Of a DNA stretch of 64,000 bases, positions 51,770-62,550 are shown one piece after another. The first letter of the stretch is position 1, and each line of letters begins with the position of its first letter. Source of the DNA: Gambelia wislizenii (lineage: Eukaryota; Chordata; Lepidosauria; Squamata; Crotaphytidae); contig JAUMIR010000014.1 of assembly GCA_030847615.1 (NCBI GenBank), positions 16,282,501 to 16,346,500 on the forward strand, in the 5' to 3' direction. The position numbers were made by a program, and so were the translations under genes. Under the pieces are notes generated by a model that was not told where the DNA came from, made no database searches, and saw only the letters and a list, made by a program, of their open reading frames with translations.

Positions 51770-52170
51770 CCTGGTATAGTGTTCTGAGTGCTGGACCAGG
51801 ACTCTGGGAGACAGAAGCTTGAATCTCTGCTTAGTCACGGAAAACCATGGGGTGACCTTGGGCAAATGATACCCTCTCAGCCTCAGAGGAAGGCAATGGT
51901 GACAAACCTCTTCAGAGTACATAAATCTTGAGAGGCAGCATGGTGTAGTGGCTTGTGTTCTGGACTAGGGTGCTGGGAATCCAGGGTTCGAGTCCCTTCT
52001 TGGCCATGGAAACCCACTGGGCAACCTTGGACAAGTCACGTTCACTCAGCCTCAGGGGAAGGCAAGGACAAACCTCCCCTGAATAAGAAATCTTGCCAAG
52101 AAAACTCTGGGATAGGGTCACCTTAGCATCTGCATAAGTCAGAAACAACTTGAAGGCAAACAGCAACAAC
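51770..52170 (+). mobile_element. Two tandem tRNA-derived SINEs
   Basis: First 51770-51935 (CTTGGGCAAATGATACCCTC). Second 51936-52170 with box B GGGTTCGAGTCCC, GAAAACTCTGGGATAGGGTC and CTTGAAGGCAAACAGCAAC. Confidence 0.82.
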
Positions 52171-52487
52171 GAAGCCGCAAGCAGAATGCCAGCCTTTCAA
52201 ATCTATGCCTTTTCTCAGACTCCCTAGCACACCCTGGGAAGAAGGAAAACATGATACAAGAAGGTGTTGGAGATGGAATCAAGTAGACGGCAGAGGCAGC
52301 TTGGTTTCCTTGGCCTTTTCACCACCCTGTCCTTTGCCTCTGCTGACACCTGACCTGGCTGATGCTTTAAGTTGATATAATATATTCAGTGTCAGCCTTT
52401 CTGCAGGTATCTTCATCCTTCCTGCCTGAAAAGTGTTTTCCCCCAAGCTACTGGTCATCAGGTGTATCTGTGCCTCTGTCTAATTTA
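52171..52487. other. Intron sequence, unannotated
   Basis: Nothing recognised. Confidence 0.45.
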
Positions 52488-52945
52488 TAGAGCCAGCACT
52501 GTGTAGTAGTTTGGGTATTGGACTAGGACTCTGGGAAACCAGGAATTTTTTTGGGGGGGGGGAAGAATTTTTTATTGGAATAAGACCATTCTACTGAAAA
52601 ATACACCTGACCACAAAAGGCCGTAACAATAACACATTAATAATAATAATAATAATTGTTTTCCTCTTTTCTTACTAATACAAAAATAAAACTATCTATC
52701 CTAACACTAATACATTTTCCCTCTTAATCTAAATGCACTATAATCACATTATATTTACACATTACAATTATACCTATTTGGTTGAATCCCCCATTGAGCA
52801 TGGAAACCCACGGGGGTCACATTCTATCAGGCAATGGTGGCAACACCCCTTCTGAGCAAAGTTTGCCAAGAAACCCCATTAGCAGTTCTCCTTAGGGTTG
52901 CCATAAATTGGGAACACTTAAAGGCACACAACAACAACAACAACA
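52488..52945 (+). mobile_element. tRNA-derived SINE split by an inserted element
   Basis: The head 52488-52544 (GAGCCAGCACTGTGTAGTAG to GGGAAACCAGGA) resumes at about 52781 (GTTGAATCCCCCATTGAGC), then the tail to (CAA)n at 52945. The interruption lies inside box B. Confidence 0.8.
52545..52780 (-). mobile_element. Insertion in the SINE, probably an L1 3' end
   Basis: It starts with T/G-rich TTTTTTTGGGGG and AAGAATTTTTTATTGG, like a reversed poly(A) tail, followed by AT-rich sequence. Likely an L1 3' UTR, but no coding part proves it. Confidence 0.5.
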
Positions 52946-53115
52946 ATTCTTTTTTCTAAAAAAACATTTTATTTACCTTTTCAAATTATTCTACTTACAT
53001 AATACATACTTTTCCACTCAATCATTAACTGTTTTTCCACAATTCTAGTTGGGAAAAATGGAAAGGGTTCTGACCTGTATCTCTTTATATCTCTGCATGC
53101 ATGTACGAGTATGTT
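52946..53115. other. Intron sequence, AT-rich
   Basis: TTTTTTCTAAAAAAACATTTTATTTACC may be another LINE tail in complement. Not certain. Confidence 0.35.
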
Positions 53116-53230
53116 TGTGCATATGCCTTCAAGTTGCCGGTTGAGTTGTGGCGATCCCATGGATTTTTCTTAGGCAAGGGATTTTTCATAGGGTTTTTAA
53201 AGGCAAGGAATAGTATGAGGAGGAGTTGCC
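53116..53230 (-). mobile_element. 5S-SINE tail fragment
   Basis: TGCCTTCAAGTTGCCGG and TTCTTAGGCAAGG, with the second part duplicated (AAAGGCAAGGAATAG). Confidence 0.7.
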
Positions 53231-53534
53231 AGTTCTCAGTTGTTTTCCAAAGCTTTTGGAATTTTAGTTTGATGCTTGTTTTAGTGTGTATGTGTGTCTG
53301 CACATATATAACTATAATGAACTATAATTATAACTATAACAACTATAACTACGGTATATATATATTGCTGTTTTAAATTTTATTACATGCATTGGTCAGT
53401 TTGTTTTCTTTTATATATTTTCTTGCTATTTCATACTTTTTTTGTAGTTATCTGGATAATTTGTTTTGAAATTCTGTTTTATAGTTTTAGTTCTATTATT
53501 CCTTTGTTCCCTCTATGTGTGTTTGTGTATACAG
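53231..53534. other. Intron sequence, unannotated
   Basis: AT-rich. (TAACTA)n-like words at 53309-53350. Confidence 0.45.
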
Positions 53535-53752
53535 TTGTCCCTCTGTTTCCACGGATTTGGTATTCACGGATTTAAGTATTCACAGCTTGAAAATATTCTT
53601 AAAAACCATAATAATCCAAAAAGCAAACCTTGATTTTTGCCATCTTATATAAGGGACACCATTTTGCTGTGCCATACGCAATCATGGGACTTGAGTATTC
53701 ATGGATTTGGGTATCCACAGGGGTCCTGGAACCAAACCACATTGAATATGAA
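53535..53752. mobile_element. MITE family A, right end lost
   Basis: CAGTTGTCCCTCTGTTTCC to CCACATTGAATATGAA, where a CR1 tip begins. The final GGGACAACTG is missing. Confidence 0.8.
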
Positions 53753-53753
53753 T

Positions 53754-53920
53754 CATAGAATCATAGAATTGCTGAATTGGAAGAGACCACGAGGGCCATC
53801 TAGTCCAACCCCCTGCCACGCAGGAAATCACGATCAAAGTATCCCCGACAGATGGCCATCCAGCCTCTGTTTAAAGACCGCCAAGGAAGGAGCCCAAAAT
53901 CGCATTGGCATTTTGATGCA
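53754..53920 (-). mobile_element. CR1 with internal deletion
   Basis: The CR1 tip through CCGCCAAGGAAGGAG jumps to CCCAAAATCGCATTGGCATT, which normally lies some 450 bp farther upstream in the element. Confidence 0.75.
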
Positions 53921-54000
53921 CCTGGTATTCATTGGCAGTTTCCCATCCAGGTACTAACCAGGGCTGACCTTACTTAGCTTCCAAGATCAGACAGGATCTG
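53921..54000 (-). mobile_element. 5S-SINE head
   Basis: CACCTGGTATTCATTGGC, CCATCCAGGTACTAACCAGG and TTCCAAGATCAGACAGGATC: the complement of a 5S head. Confidence 0.82.
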
Positions 54001-54138
54001 CACATATACATATATACTTACAGACATTTATCTCTATATTTGTACAGCAGGAAAAGGTGGGCAAAGGGACTCTTTAAAGGCTGGGTGGGGTGCAGTGGTG
54101 AGAATGCTGGATTTGGGACTTTGGGAGAGCAAGCTTCC

Positions 54139-54362
54139 CAGACTTTCTGCAAAATTATAAGTTTGGTCCCGCTTTAACTGCTATGGCTGCATCCCATGGA
54201 ATCCTGGAATTTGGAGTTTGCTGACATTCTTAGAATTCCCCTTAGAGCCCTCTGACACTGAGGTATCTCATCAAACTACAAACCCCAGGATGCCATAAGA
54301 AGGAGCCATGATAGTTAAAATGGTTTAAAAAGTGCTATAATTGTCAAATGCAGATATACCCC
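54139..54362. mobile_element. MITE family C, diverged copy
   Basis: CTTTAACTGCTATGGCTGC, GGAATCCTGGAATTTGG and GTTTAAAAAGTGCTATAATT keep the foldback order. The termini are eroded. Confidence 0.6.
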
Positions 54363-54522
54363 AAGTTTCTTGTCCCAACTTAGCTGAGAAATTCGGTCTC
54401 AGCCACTCTCACTCTCACTTTGGCCTACCTCACAGGTTGTTGTGTAGTTAATAAAGGTAAAGGGAAAGCCACAGCCATCACCATGAATGCATTGGAGGAA
54501 ACATGGGATAGAAACATTTATA

Positions 54523-54742
54523 CAGGTAGACTCTCGTATCTGCGGGAGATTCTTTTCAAGCCCCCCTATGGACACCTGAAACTGTGAGTAATAGGGAACC
54601 CAATTATTTTCAATGAGACAAATGCTGAAAGTAGACCATAGAATCATACTGGAGGACCTAGAAATGCCTAGAGAGAACATTTTTTTGGATGTGGATAAGT
54701 GAAACTGTGGATACCAAATCTGTGGATATGGGGGTCGACCTG
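54523..54742. mobile_element. MITE family B relative
   Basis: CAGGTAGACTCTCGTATCTG and GGGGGTCGACCTG with TA flanks. Internal GGAGGACCTAGAAATGCC matches family B. Confidence 0.75.
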
Positions 54743-54989
54743 TATGATACATGTACATATGTTCAGGTTGCAGTTTGGAGAGTTGTGTGTAGTGGCAAGG
54801 AAGACATGGCTCATCAAGTTGAAGACCCAAGACTTTTTCATGAATAGGAGGCTATACCACCCACTTGGACTCTCCTTTCCCCTTTAAGTTGAGAAGCAGT
54901 CCTGGCAGTAACCGGAGAGGAAATGGATTTTCCCAATAACACTGTATTGTTCTGAGCTAATCGCAGATATTGGTTCCATGGATACAGGG

Positions 54990-55368
54990 GAGGGGAGTGA
55001 TCTGTATAGAACTGAAATTATCAAGAGGGCCTTTTTGGCTATTGTTCCCAGATTATGGAATGGCCTGCCCAATGAGATCCGTCATATCACCACCCTAAAT
55101 AGCTTTTAAAAAGCTCTTAAGACAGATCTCTTCCGGCAGGCCTTTCCTGAATAGATACCCAGCCACTAAAAAAGAGAATCTAGCTTGTCCTGACCTCGCT
55201 GTGGCCACTGTCTGTCATTTATTTTTATTTTATTTTTTTAAAAGTATGTTTCAATTCCTGATTTATTTAATTGTATTTTAAGGGGGTGGGTGGGATTGAG
55301 GGTTCGGGATGTATATTTTAATTGTTGTAAGCTGCCCCGATTGCGTTTTGTAGAGGGGTGGGATATAA

Positions 55369-55402
<34 letters not shown>
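54990..55402 (+). mobile_element. L2-type LINE 3' end
   Basis: AAGAGGGCCTTTTTGGC encodes KRAFLAIVPRLWNGLPNEIR, then TLNSF and a K-rich tail. The 3' end AAGGGGGTGGGTGGGATTG, GTAAGCTGCCCCGATTGCG and (ATT)n follows. Confidence 0.85.
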
Positions 55403-55404
<2 letters not shown>

Positions 55405-55489
55405 GATAATTTTTGGACACCCTGTATTTTATTAATTTATTCATATATTGAAATCATTTAAATAAATATTTGAAAGCTGCCAAAGAAAT

Positions 55490-55494
55490 GCACA

Positions 55495-55530
<36 letters not shown>

Positions 55531-55545
55531 CCACACACCCACACC
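55490..55545. repeat. (TC)n(AC)n microsatellite
   Basis: CTCTCTCT followed by CACACAC/CCACACAC. Confidence 0.95.
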
Positions 55546-56637
55546 CTTCTTTTTGAAAAAAAATCTTTAAAAGCAGATTTTCCATATTTTTTTTTTAAAA
55601 AGAAGATTTTCTATGCATTCCCTTATAGCCATTGGTATTGAATAATAAAGAAATGGGTCAAATCTTTAATCCCCTTAAGGACCAAATTCCAGGAACATGA
55701 TTGACGGTGCGATTTGAAAGAAAATTTCCAAAGGGGTAGGCATGTCAATCCTCCATAGCAGCAAATCCATAAAGAATCGTGGAACCCTTTAAGGAATGAG
55801 CCATTTCTCTTTGGACGAAGCTTTCACGGAGTGCCACCTTCAGAATGAAAGAATAATTCTAACTCTCTTGCAAGACTCTCATAATTAAAAAATGGAAAAG
55901 TAGTGTGGGGGGTTGGTTGTTGCTTTCCAGTGGATTTTCACCAAACTCCTGGGATTCTTGTCAGCAGCCGTATTGGTTATTCCACCTTGAAATGCCGGTA
56001 TCAGAAAAAGGCATCACTGGGAAAATCAGTTTTCCCTAACTGTTTGATGGTTTACTGCCAATGAGTAGGGATTTGAATGTTATTTACTAACAGTGACAAA
56101 GGATGATGGGATTGATTACTTCCAGAAACATCCCTCCAATTTAAAACTGTTGCCTCTTTGTGTTTAAAGGATGCCACCTTTCAGGAAATGTATCTTTTTG
56201 GACATATGGCCTGTTTATATTCATGCCCATGTGTAGTTCACCTTCATATTCTGTGTACCTCTGATCAACATGATTAGATCCTGTATTCTTTACTGGTGCA
56301 AAAATACTTGTATTCCAAGGTTAAAAAGATAAACATTCACCATGTCTTGTTCAATGGTCAGAATGATGTTATTATTTTAGTTATGCATGAACCTGTGATT
56401 TGTAGGCGGCTGCTCAAGAAAATGTGTTTTTGGAAATAGGATCAGCTTATGTTAATGTAGACGTCTCACGAATCTTTATGGATTTGATGCTGTGAAAGAC
56501 ATCTGTCCATATCCAAGTAGTCCTGACCCTTTCCTTTTTCTTCCTTTTTTCTTTCTTCGTAGTTATACTTTTAAAAATCTAATTTAAAACAAACAAACCA
56601 CAATTGTACTTTCATGCCTTCTCTTCTCTCTCTCCTC
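55546..56637. promoter_or_regulatory. About 1 kb of non-repetitive intron, candidate enhancer
   Basis: This is the longest stretch near exon 2 without any repeat I recognise. It holds homeodomain/POU-like words (GTATTGAATAATAAAG, CATAATTAAAAAATGG, ATGTTATTTACTAACAG). Absence of insertions over 1 kb in such a repeat-packed intron suggests constraint; this is inference. Confidence 0.35.
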
Positions 56638-56822
56638 TTCCTGCTTTTGTATTTATATATATTTTTAAAAATATAATTCCTACCCAAGCTCCTCCTTTCA
56701 AACCATGGAGGGAAAGGGAAGAAAAATGTTTCTAGGAAATGTGTAAATCTAACTCGCCTTAAATCTCGCTTGGAAATGGGGGGTGATTTAAACATTGTGC
56801 CACTGAGTTGATGAAATAAAAG
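56638..56822 (+). repeat. Dispersed duplication, copy 2
   Basis: CTGCTTTTGTATTTATATAT, GAAGAAAAATGTTTCTAGG, GTAAATCTAACTCGCC and CATTGTGCCACTGAG match 22369-22530. Confidence 0.6.
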
Positions 56823-57336
56823 AAAGGCTGGCATGGTGGAAGTGAGTATGCATGCATCCGTCACACTATGCATGTAAGGTGAATTATTTGCCACAGCGCA
56901 ACAGATTTATGCTGTTGACAGCGGTGTAGGGGGAGACATGCATCCAGCAATGTTGTGCATTGTGGTTGCGCATTGTCCCTTGTGCATTGTGTGTTGCAGC
57001 TGTGCATTGCACAAGGGCATCCAGGCATTGGCCTGTGTTGCACAATGTTGCCATTCGGCATGGGGATGGCATAGTGCTGGCATAGCACACCTTTGTATGC
57101 ATATAATTGTGCTATGCTGAGCTGATGTTGTATTGCCACCAAGGTGTGTGTCCTGGCCAGGAGAGACTGTCTATATGTGGGTGCCAGGAGTGGGGAGACC
57201 TCATTTTATTGTGATGTGGGGTCTACACTGCTGACTGGCTGATCTGGGAAATTGTGGCCCTGAAAAAAGTAACTTTCCCAAGCTCTGGTAAGCACTAAGA
57301 GTGCATAATGGCCCAAATTCTGCAGCTGTTTCAACA
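56823..57336. other. Intron sequence with GTGCATTG words
   Basis: GTGCATTGTG or TGTGCATTGC recurs between 56950 and 57020. No other feature. Confidence 0.45.
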
Positions 57337-57591
57337 TAAGTAGGACTCCTGTATCCACTGATTCATTATCCACTGATTCAGTTATCCATGGGACACAAAA
57401 CAGCACACCTACCATAGAGTTTTCCTAGAAAATGTGTCTTCTCTAGCCATTTTCTAGGTCCTCCAAGGCAACTCTATGGCATTTTAAACCAGATGTTCCA
57501 TTATTTTCAATGGCGTTGGCTATTATCTATGGTTTTCAGTATCCCCACACCCCCAGAACCAATCCCCAGTGGATACGGGGGTCTTATTGTA
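57337..57591. mobile_element. MITE family B, intact copy
   Basis: AGTAGGACTCCTGTATCC to GGATACGGGGGTCTTATTG. The internal CTAGGTCCTCCAAGGCAACT matches the split copy at 2310-2872. Confidence 0.75.
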
Positions 57592-57991
57592 TGTATGTTC
57601 ACATTTGATAAATGCAGGATGCATTCAGTTCTAGGTTGGAGATGCAGAGTTGCTCATGGAGGAGCATGAACACAGATGTGTTTGCACACTCAGATAATCA
57701 TGCGGTTGTTCATGAGTTTTCAGTCCTACATTTGATTGCACAACATGGCCATTCAGCACAGGGGTTGGGTAGCGCAATGACTGTATAACTCCACCTGGGA
57801 AAATGTATACCCCACCAACCCAAAGTGAGGCCTCTGAGTAAAGTGGAATCCCACAGAGGTTTCAGGAGGGAGTGTCATGCCGCCAGAGTGGCAACAGAGA
57901 AAGGGCAGAGGTTTTTATTGGAAAGAAAACCTTGGCTGACCAGTCTTGTGTCCATAACCCCTTCTGCCCCTCTTCCCTTCTTGGCCATCAG
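57592..57991. other. LHX3: Intron 1 end with exon 2 acceptor
   Basis: The last 40 bases form a polypyrimidine tract (CCCCTTCTGCCCCTCTTCCC) and a CAG acceptor at 57989-57991. The remainder is unrecognised. Confidence 0.8.
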
Positions 57992-58163
57992 AGATCCCGC
58001 TTTGCGCAGGATGCAACCAGCACATCGTGGACCGCTTCATCCTGAAGGTGCTAGACCGCCACTGGCACAGCAAGTGCCTGAAATGCCACGACTGCCAGGT
58101 CCAGTTGGCCGAGAAATGTTTCAGTCGTGGGGAAAGCGTCTACTGCAAGGAAGACTTCTTTAA
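57992..58163 (+). CDS. LHX3: LHX3 exon 2 (LIM domain 1)
   Basis: The exon starts AG after CATCAG and ends TTTAA before the donor GTGAGT. A 5' phase-1 junction makes Glu with either first exon. The frame gives [20 protein letters not shown], then [14 protein letters not shown] and [15 protein letters not shown]. It contains the LIM1 zinc ligands: CxxC (CAGC), H and C of HSKC, CHDC, then C and D of YCKED. LIM domains bind cofactors such as LDB1. The residues match LHX3 better than LHX4 (which has PQCAGC and DKFIL). Length 172 bp with 56 whole codons, phase 2 at the 3' end, exactly continued by exon 3. Confidence 0.97.
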
Positions 58164-59041
58164 GTGAGTATTGTGGGGTACAAGCTCTGCTAGGGGTAGC
58201 AGAGTTTCTAGAGAGGGGTAAGTGACTCCCAGGGGGCAGCAGATGTGTGTGCAGAGATGTAAAATTTCCAGAAATTTTGAAACCATGGGAAATCCCCCCC
58301 TCCATTTTTTCAGAAAAAAATAGATTTATTTTTTTGGGGGGGGGGAATTGAAAAAACCCGCAACATTAGCACTTTTTACAGATTGAAAGCCACACTGTTA
58401 CTTTAGGAGCATAAAATATGACTTTGTACAATTTGATTTATCATTCAATTATCGCAACTGGTATACTAAAAATACAGAGTATTCAAACAATTATTACAAA
58501 CGGAATTGACTTTTATTTTTCTTAATTTGTATTTGTAACCAATGGAGCAACAGTCTCCTGAACTATACAGAACCTCTTGGGTTTTGCTAGTTTATGTGGA
58601 GCAGGAGAAAAAAATTAAAAACCCAGAAGAAACCATCAACATTAGTAACAAAGAAAATTATTTCTATTTCCTCTCCAGAGTACATCCTCAGTACACAGAA
58701 ATTAGAACAATCTGATACTGTATATAGTTTTTAGAAATGTTTCGGAGAATATATGAACACCTTGTCTTACAGTTTTTATTCATTGTGCTAAAATAAGACA
58801 TTCCCTAATTGATCTTCCTTTTTTCAATTTTTCAGAAAAAAACAAAAAAGTCTTATGGAACCCCCCCCCCAGAAAAAAACCCACAAATTTTCCCTGAATT
58901 TTTCTGTTTTTTTTCTGGGCTTTCACATTCTAGGGGTATGTGAATCCACCCTCTGAACCCACAGGGGGCTATACTACCTCATGGATGCCACACTGGAAAT
59001 ACCACCACCAATTTATTTATTTAATTTATATGCCACCTTTC
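58164..59041. other. LHX3: Intron 2, low complexity around a possible MITE
   Basis: 58255-58925 is bounded by related AAATTTCCAGAAATTTT and AAATTTTCCCTGAATTTTTC words with G and C runs. It could be an old DNA element, but I cannot show matching ends. Confidence 0.3.
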
Positions 59042-59405
59042 ATAGAATCATAGAATCATACAGTTGGAAAGGGCTACAAAGGCCATCTAGTCCAACCCCC
59101 TGCCATGCAGGAAATCACAACTAAAGCACATCTGAACGATGCCCATCCAACCTCTGTTCAAAGACCCTTAAAGAAGGAGAGTCTACCACCCTCCACTGTC
59201 CAACAGTTCTTATTGGCAAGAAGTTCTTCCTAATTTTTACGCGGAATCTCTTTTCGTGTAATTTGAATCCATTGGTTCATGTCCTAGTCTCTAGACCTGC
59301 AGTGAGCAAGCTTTCTCCTTTTTCTACATTGCACCCCTTCAGCTGTTTAAAGAAGACTCTCATGTCTCAGTCCTCTCCAAGCTAAACATACCCATCTCTC
59401 TAGCC
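59042..59405 (-). mobile_element. CR1 LINE 3' end, old copy
   Basis: ATAGAATCATAGAATCATAC through GCTAAACATACCCATCTC, diverged. Confidence 0.88.
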
Positions 59406-59413
59406 AACCAATA

Positions 59414-59672
59414 CAGTTGTGTGAAAAAGAAAGTACACCCTCTTTGAATTCTATGGTTTTACATATCAGGATATCATAACAGTCATCTGAGGTTTTGGCT
59501 TTATTATTGTTGAATAAATCATGACACAGTGTAAAACGTCATGTGTCGTTGTTCATCTGAGGTTGTATTTTCCTAATTTTAAGACCTGCTAAGGAACAGA
59601 TGATTGTTATTATGTCCTGATACGTAAAACCATAGAATACAAAGAAGGTGTACTTTCTTTTTCACCCAACTG
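59414..59672. mobile_element. Tc1/mariner-type MITE with TA duplication
   Basis: CAGTTGTGTGAAAAAGAAAG and CTTTCTTTTTCACCCAACTG are terminal inverted repeats, with TA on both outer sides. Inner ATTCTATGGTTTTACATATC pairs with TACGTAAAACCATAGAAT. No transposase. Confidence 0.88.
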
Positions 59673-59859
59673 TATAAATTGTTTCTTTATGCTAGCTGTA
59701 CCTGGCGTAACACACGCTGTTAAAAAACTCCCCAAAAACGCATGGTAAACTTCACAACAACCCTGTAAGGTAGGCTGGTGGATTTTCAAATTCCTCCTCC
59801 CCCTTCTCAGCATTCCACACTTTTCCTGGAATTGCTAAGGGTGACTCATTCTGTTGCCC

Positions 59860-60200
59860 TGCCACCGTCATGGCCACTGCCACCACCAGTTAACTGCCTG
59901 GATTCCATCACAGGCGACTCACCACCACTGCCACCAGTTGACTGCCAGGGTCCCAATATGGGCCACAGACTGAGTGGCAGGAGTGGATTGTGAGGTGGAG
60001 AGGGAATTTGCATGTGGATGGTGATTGGCTGAGGGAGTGAGAGGAGGGAGGTGCCCTTGTGAGGCTGGGGGTGTAGATGCAGATTGAGTGGCAGGAATGG
60101 ATTGTGAGGTGGAGAGGGAATTTGCATGTGGGTGGTGATTGGTGGGGTGTGTTTCCTGAGCAGCCAATCAGCACACAGGGAAAGGCAACATACCCAAGAG
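59860..60200 (+). repeat. Small tandem duplications upstream of exon 3
   Basis: GAGTGGCAGGAGTGGATTGT through GGTGATTGG occurs at 59972 and 60085 (113-bp period), each with octamer-like ATTTGCATGTGG and a GATTGG (inverted CCAAT). A shorter CCACTGCCACCA-type duplication lies at 59870-59950. Confidence 0.8.
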
Positions 60201-60312
60201 AATTATGTAGATAGATAGATACTGAATTGCACTGACATGGAAACCAGGAACGCTTCATTTCACACACCGCCTCTCTTCTTCTTCTTCTTGTCTCCCTGCC
60301 TTTCCTAAATAG

Positions 60313-60515
60313 GAGGTTTGGGACCAAATGCGCCGCCTGCCAGCAAGGGATTCCTCCCACCCAGGTGGTGCGAAGAGCTCAGGACTTTGTCTACCACCTC
60401 CACTGCTTCTCCTGCATTGTCTGCAAGCGACAGCTGGCTACCGGAGATGAATTCTACCTTATGGAAGACAGCCGGCTAGTCTGCAAAGCCGACTATGAGA
60501 CCGCCAAGCAGAGAG
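60313..60515 (+). CDS. LHX3: LHX3 exon 3 (LIM domain 2)
   Basis: The acceptor is TTTCCTAAATAG (ends 60312) after a TCTTCTTCTTCTTC tract. The donor is GTAGGG at 60516. One base completes the Lys begun in exon 2, then 67 codons: [40 protein letters not shown], then [23 protein letters not shown]2 ligands are CAAC, the H and C of HLHC, CIVC, and C and D of CKAD. 203 bp, ending in phase 1 before the expected Glu of exon 4. [12 protein letters not shown] and RAQDF favour LHX3 over LHX4. The homeodomain exon is not in the remaining 3.5 kb. Confidence 0.98.
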
Positions 60516-60797
60516 GTAGGGTTGCAAACGGGTTGGGGCCATGGCAGGGCCAGAGGGAATGGGAAGGAAGAGAATATTTTCTGCAGCTGGTTGGTTTGGG
60601 GTTTGCATTCCTCAGCAGTGTGGGGCATGGTCTGACACATTGGTATATGTCATCTGGAGTCCTGTGCTTTGCAACATTTCTCCCTCCCTTCCTCTCTCTT
60701 ATTTACATCATAGGATGAAGATCTCTCTCTCTCTCTCTCTTTCTTTCTCCCTTCCTCCCATTTACACCATAGAAGAGTGACGTCTATCTCTCCTATT
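60516..60797. other. LHX3: Intron 3 start
   Basis: Unrecognised apart from a (CT)n tract at 60722-60750. Confidence 0.6.
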
Positions 60798-61294
60798 CAT
60801 AGAATCGTAGAATCATAGAGTTGGAAGAGACCACAAAGGCCATCTAGTCCAACCCCATTCTGCCATGCAGGAATATACAATCAAAGCATTCCTGACAGAT
60901 ATCCATCCAGCCTCTGTTTAAAAACCTCCAAAGTAGGAGACTCCACCACACTCCCAGGCAGTCCGTTCCACTTCCGAACAGCCCTTACTGTCAGGAAGTT
61001 CTTCCTAATGTTTAGGTGGAATTTCTTTTCCTGGGATTTGAACCCATTGCTCCGTGTCCTAGTCTCTGGAGCATCAGAAAACAAGCCTGCTCCATCCTCA
61101 GTATGACATTCCTTCAAATATTTCAACATGGCTATCATGTCCCCTCTCCACCTTCTCTTCTCCAGACTAAACATATCCAGCTCCCTAAGCCGCTCCTCAT
61201 AGGGCATCATGGCTTCCAGACCTCCCACCATCCTGTTTGCCCTCCTCTGGACACGTTCCAGCTTCTCAATATCCTTCTTGAATTGTGATGCCTA
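60798..61294 (-). mobile_element. CR1 LINE 3' end
   Basis: The minus strand encodes [20 protein letters not shown] and NFLTVRAVRKWNGLPGSVVE. It lies in LHX3 intron 3. Confidence 0.94.
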
Positions 61295-61397
61295 TTAACG
61301 TAACAGGATAAAGGATATCTATGCATCCATCCATCAGTGAATGGATCCCTGCCTCTAATTTGAACCATGGAGCAAGGATGTTCATCTTTCTCTGGGC

Positions 61398-61617
61398 CTA
61401 TCTACACTGCAGAAATACAGCAGTTCGATACCACTTTATCCACCATAGTTGTATCCCATGCAATCCTGGTATTTGTAGTTTGGGGAAGCACCAGGGCCCT
61501 TTGAATAGAAAAGGCTAAACGCATCACCAGACTACAAATACCATGATTCCATAGAATAGAATTATGGTAGATAAAGTGGAGTCAAACTGCTGTATTCCTG
61601 CAATGTAGACAGGCCCT
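61398..61617. mobile_element. MITE family C, copy
   Basis: CTATCTACACTGCAGAAATA and TATTCCTGCAATGTAGACAG pair as inverted ends. Confidence 0.75.
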
Positions 61618-61743
61618 CTATCTCTCCTATTTACATTATAGGATAAAGGAGGATGATGATGAATCTGCTTTGCAGTCCATCCATATCATAGGATAAGAAT
61701 ATATTTCTAGAATTTATCTATCCTATTTACATAATCACATAAG

Positions 61744-61970
61744 AAAATCTTTCTTTCCTTCCTTCCTTCCTTCCTTCCTTCCTTCCTTCCTTCCTTCCTC
61801 TCTCCTTCCTTCTTTCCCATTATCTATCCTGCTCACATCATAGGATATTTATTTATTTATTTTTCTCTTTTTCCATCCATACATGAGTCAATCCATTTGA
61901 TTTACACCATAGAACAAGGATCTCTCTCCCCCTCTTATCTATCTATCTATCTATCTATCTATGTATCATT
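61744..61970. repeat. (TTCC)n and (TATC)n microsatellites
   Basis: (CTTC)n at 61750-61800 and (TATC)n at 61937-61964 are separated by mixed T-rich DNA. Confidence 0.93.
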
Positions 61971-62550
61971 TTTCCTTACATCATAGGAGAAGGGTATCTG
62001 TCTGATTTTACTCCTAATTTATCAACATTTTCAAGAATGAATTTTAAATTATTTTTTAAAAAATCATGGCATGAATTGTTTGAGTAACAATTAACAATTA
62101 CGTGTTATTTTAATTGTTATTTTAGGGAGTAATTCTGATTTTTTAAAAAAAATGTTTGGCCCTTTTAAAGTAATTTTACATTTTTTTATTTAAGCATTAT
62201 CCTATGTAATTTGGTGGGTTATTGTTTATTTGATTTAAGTCGAATGCTGAAAATACTTTATTGATTATTTTACAGAATACTGATAATGTTAATGCGTTTA
62301 CCAGTTAACCAACTGATCTGTTTTAATGATTTAATATTAATGTGTTAGTGCTAATCTGAATGTTTCTAAAATGAGCTGTGGGTTATGATTATGGATTTAA
62401 CTCTTGCCACTTCAAGACCAGCAATAATGCCTGGTAGTTATTCAAAATAAGGGTTGTAGTAGAGTCAAAGCAAACAGGACTTCTTGATTAGAAAATGGAT
62501 TTCCCTACCAACAGTGTATTGTTGTGAGCGATCCGACTTTGTCATGATGT
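61971..62550. other. Intron 3, AT-rich, unannotated
   Basis: No repeat or exon recognised. The expected exon 4 sequence is not seen. Confidence 0.5.
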
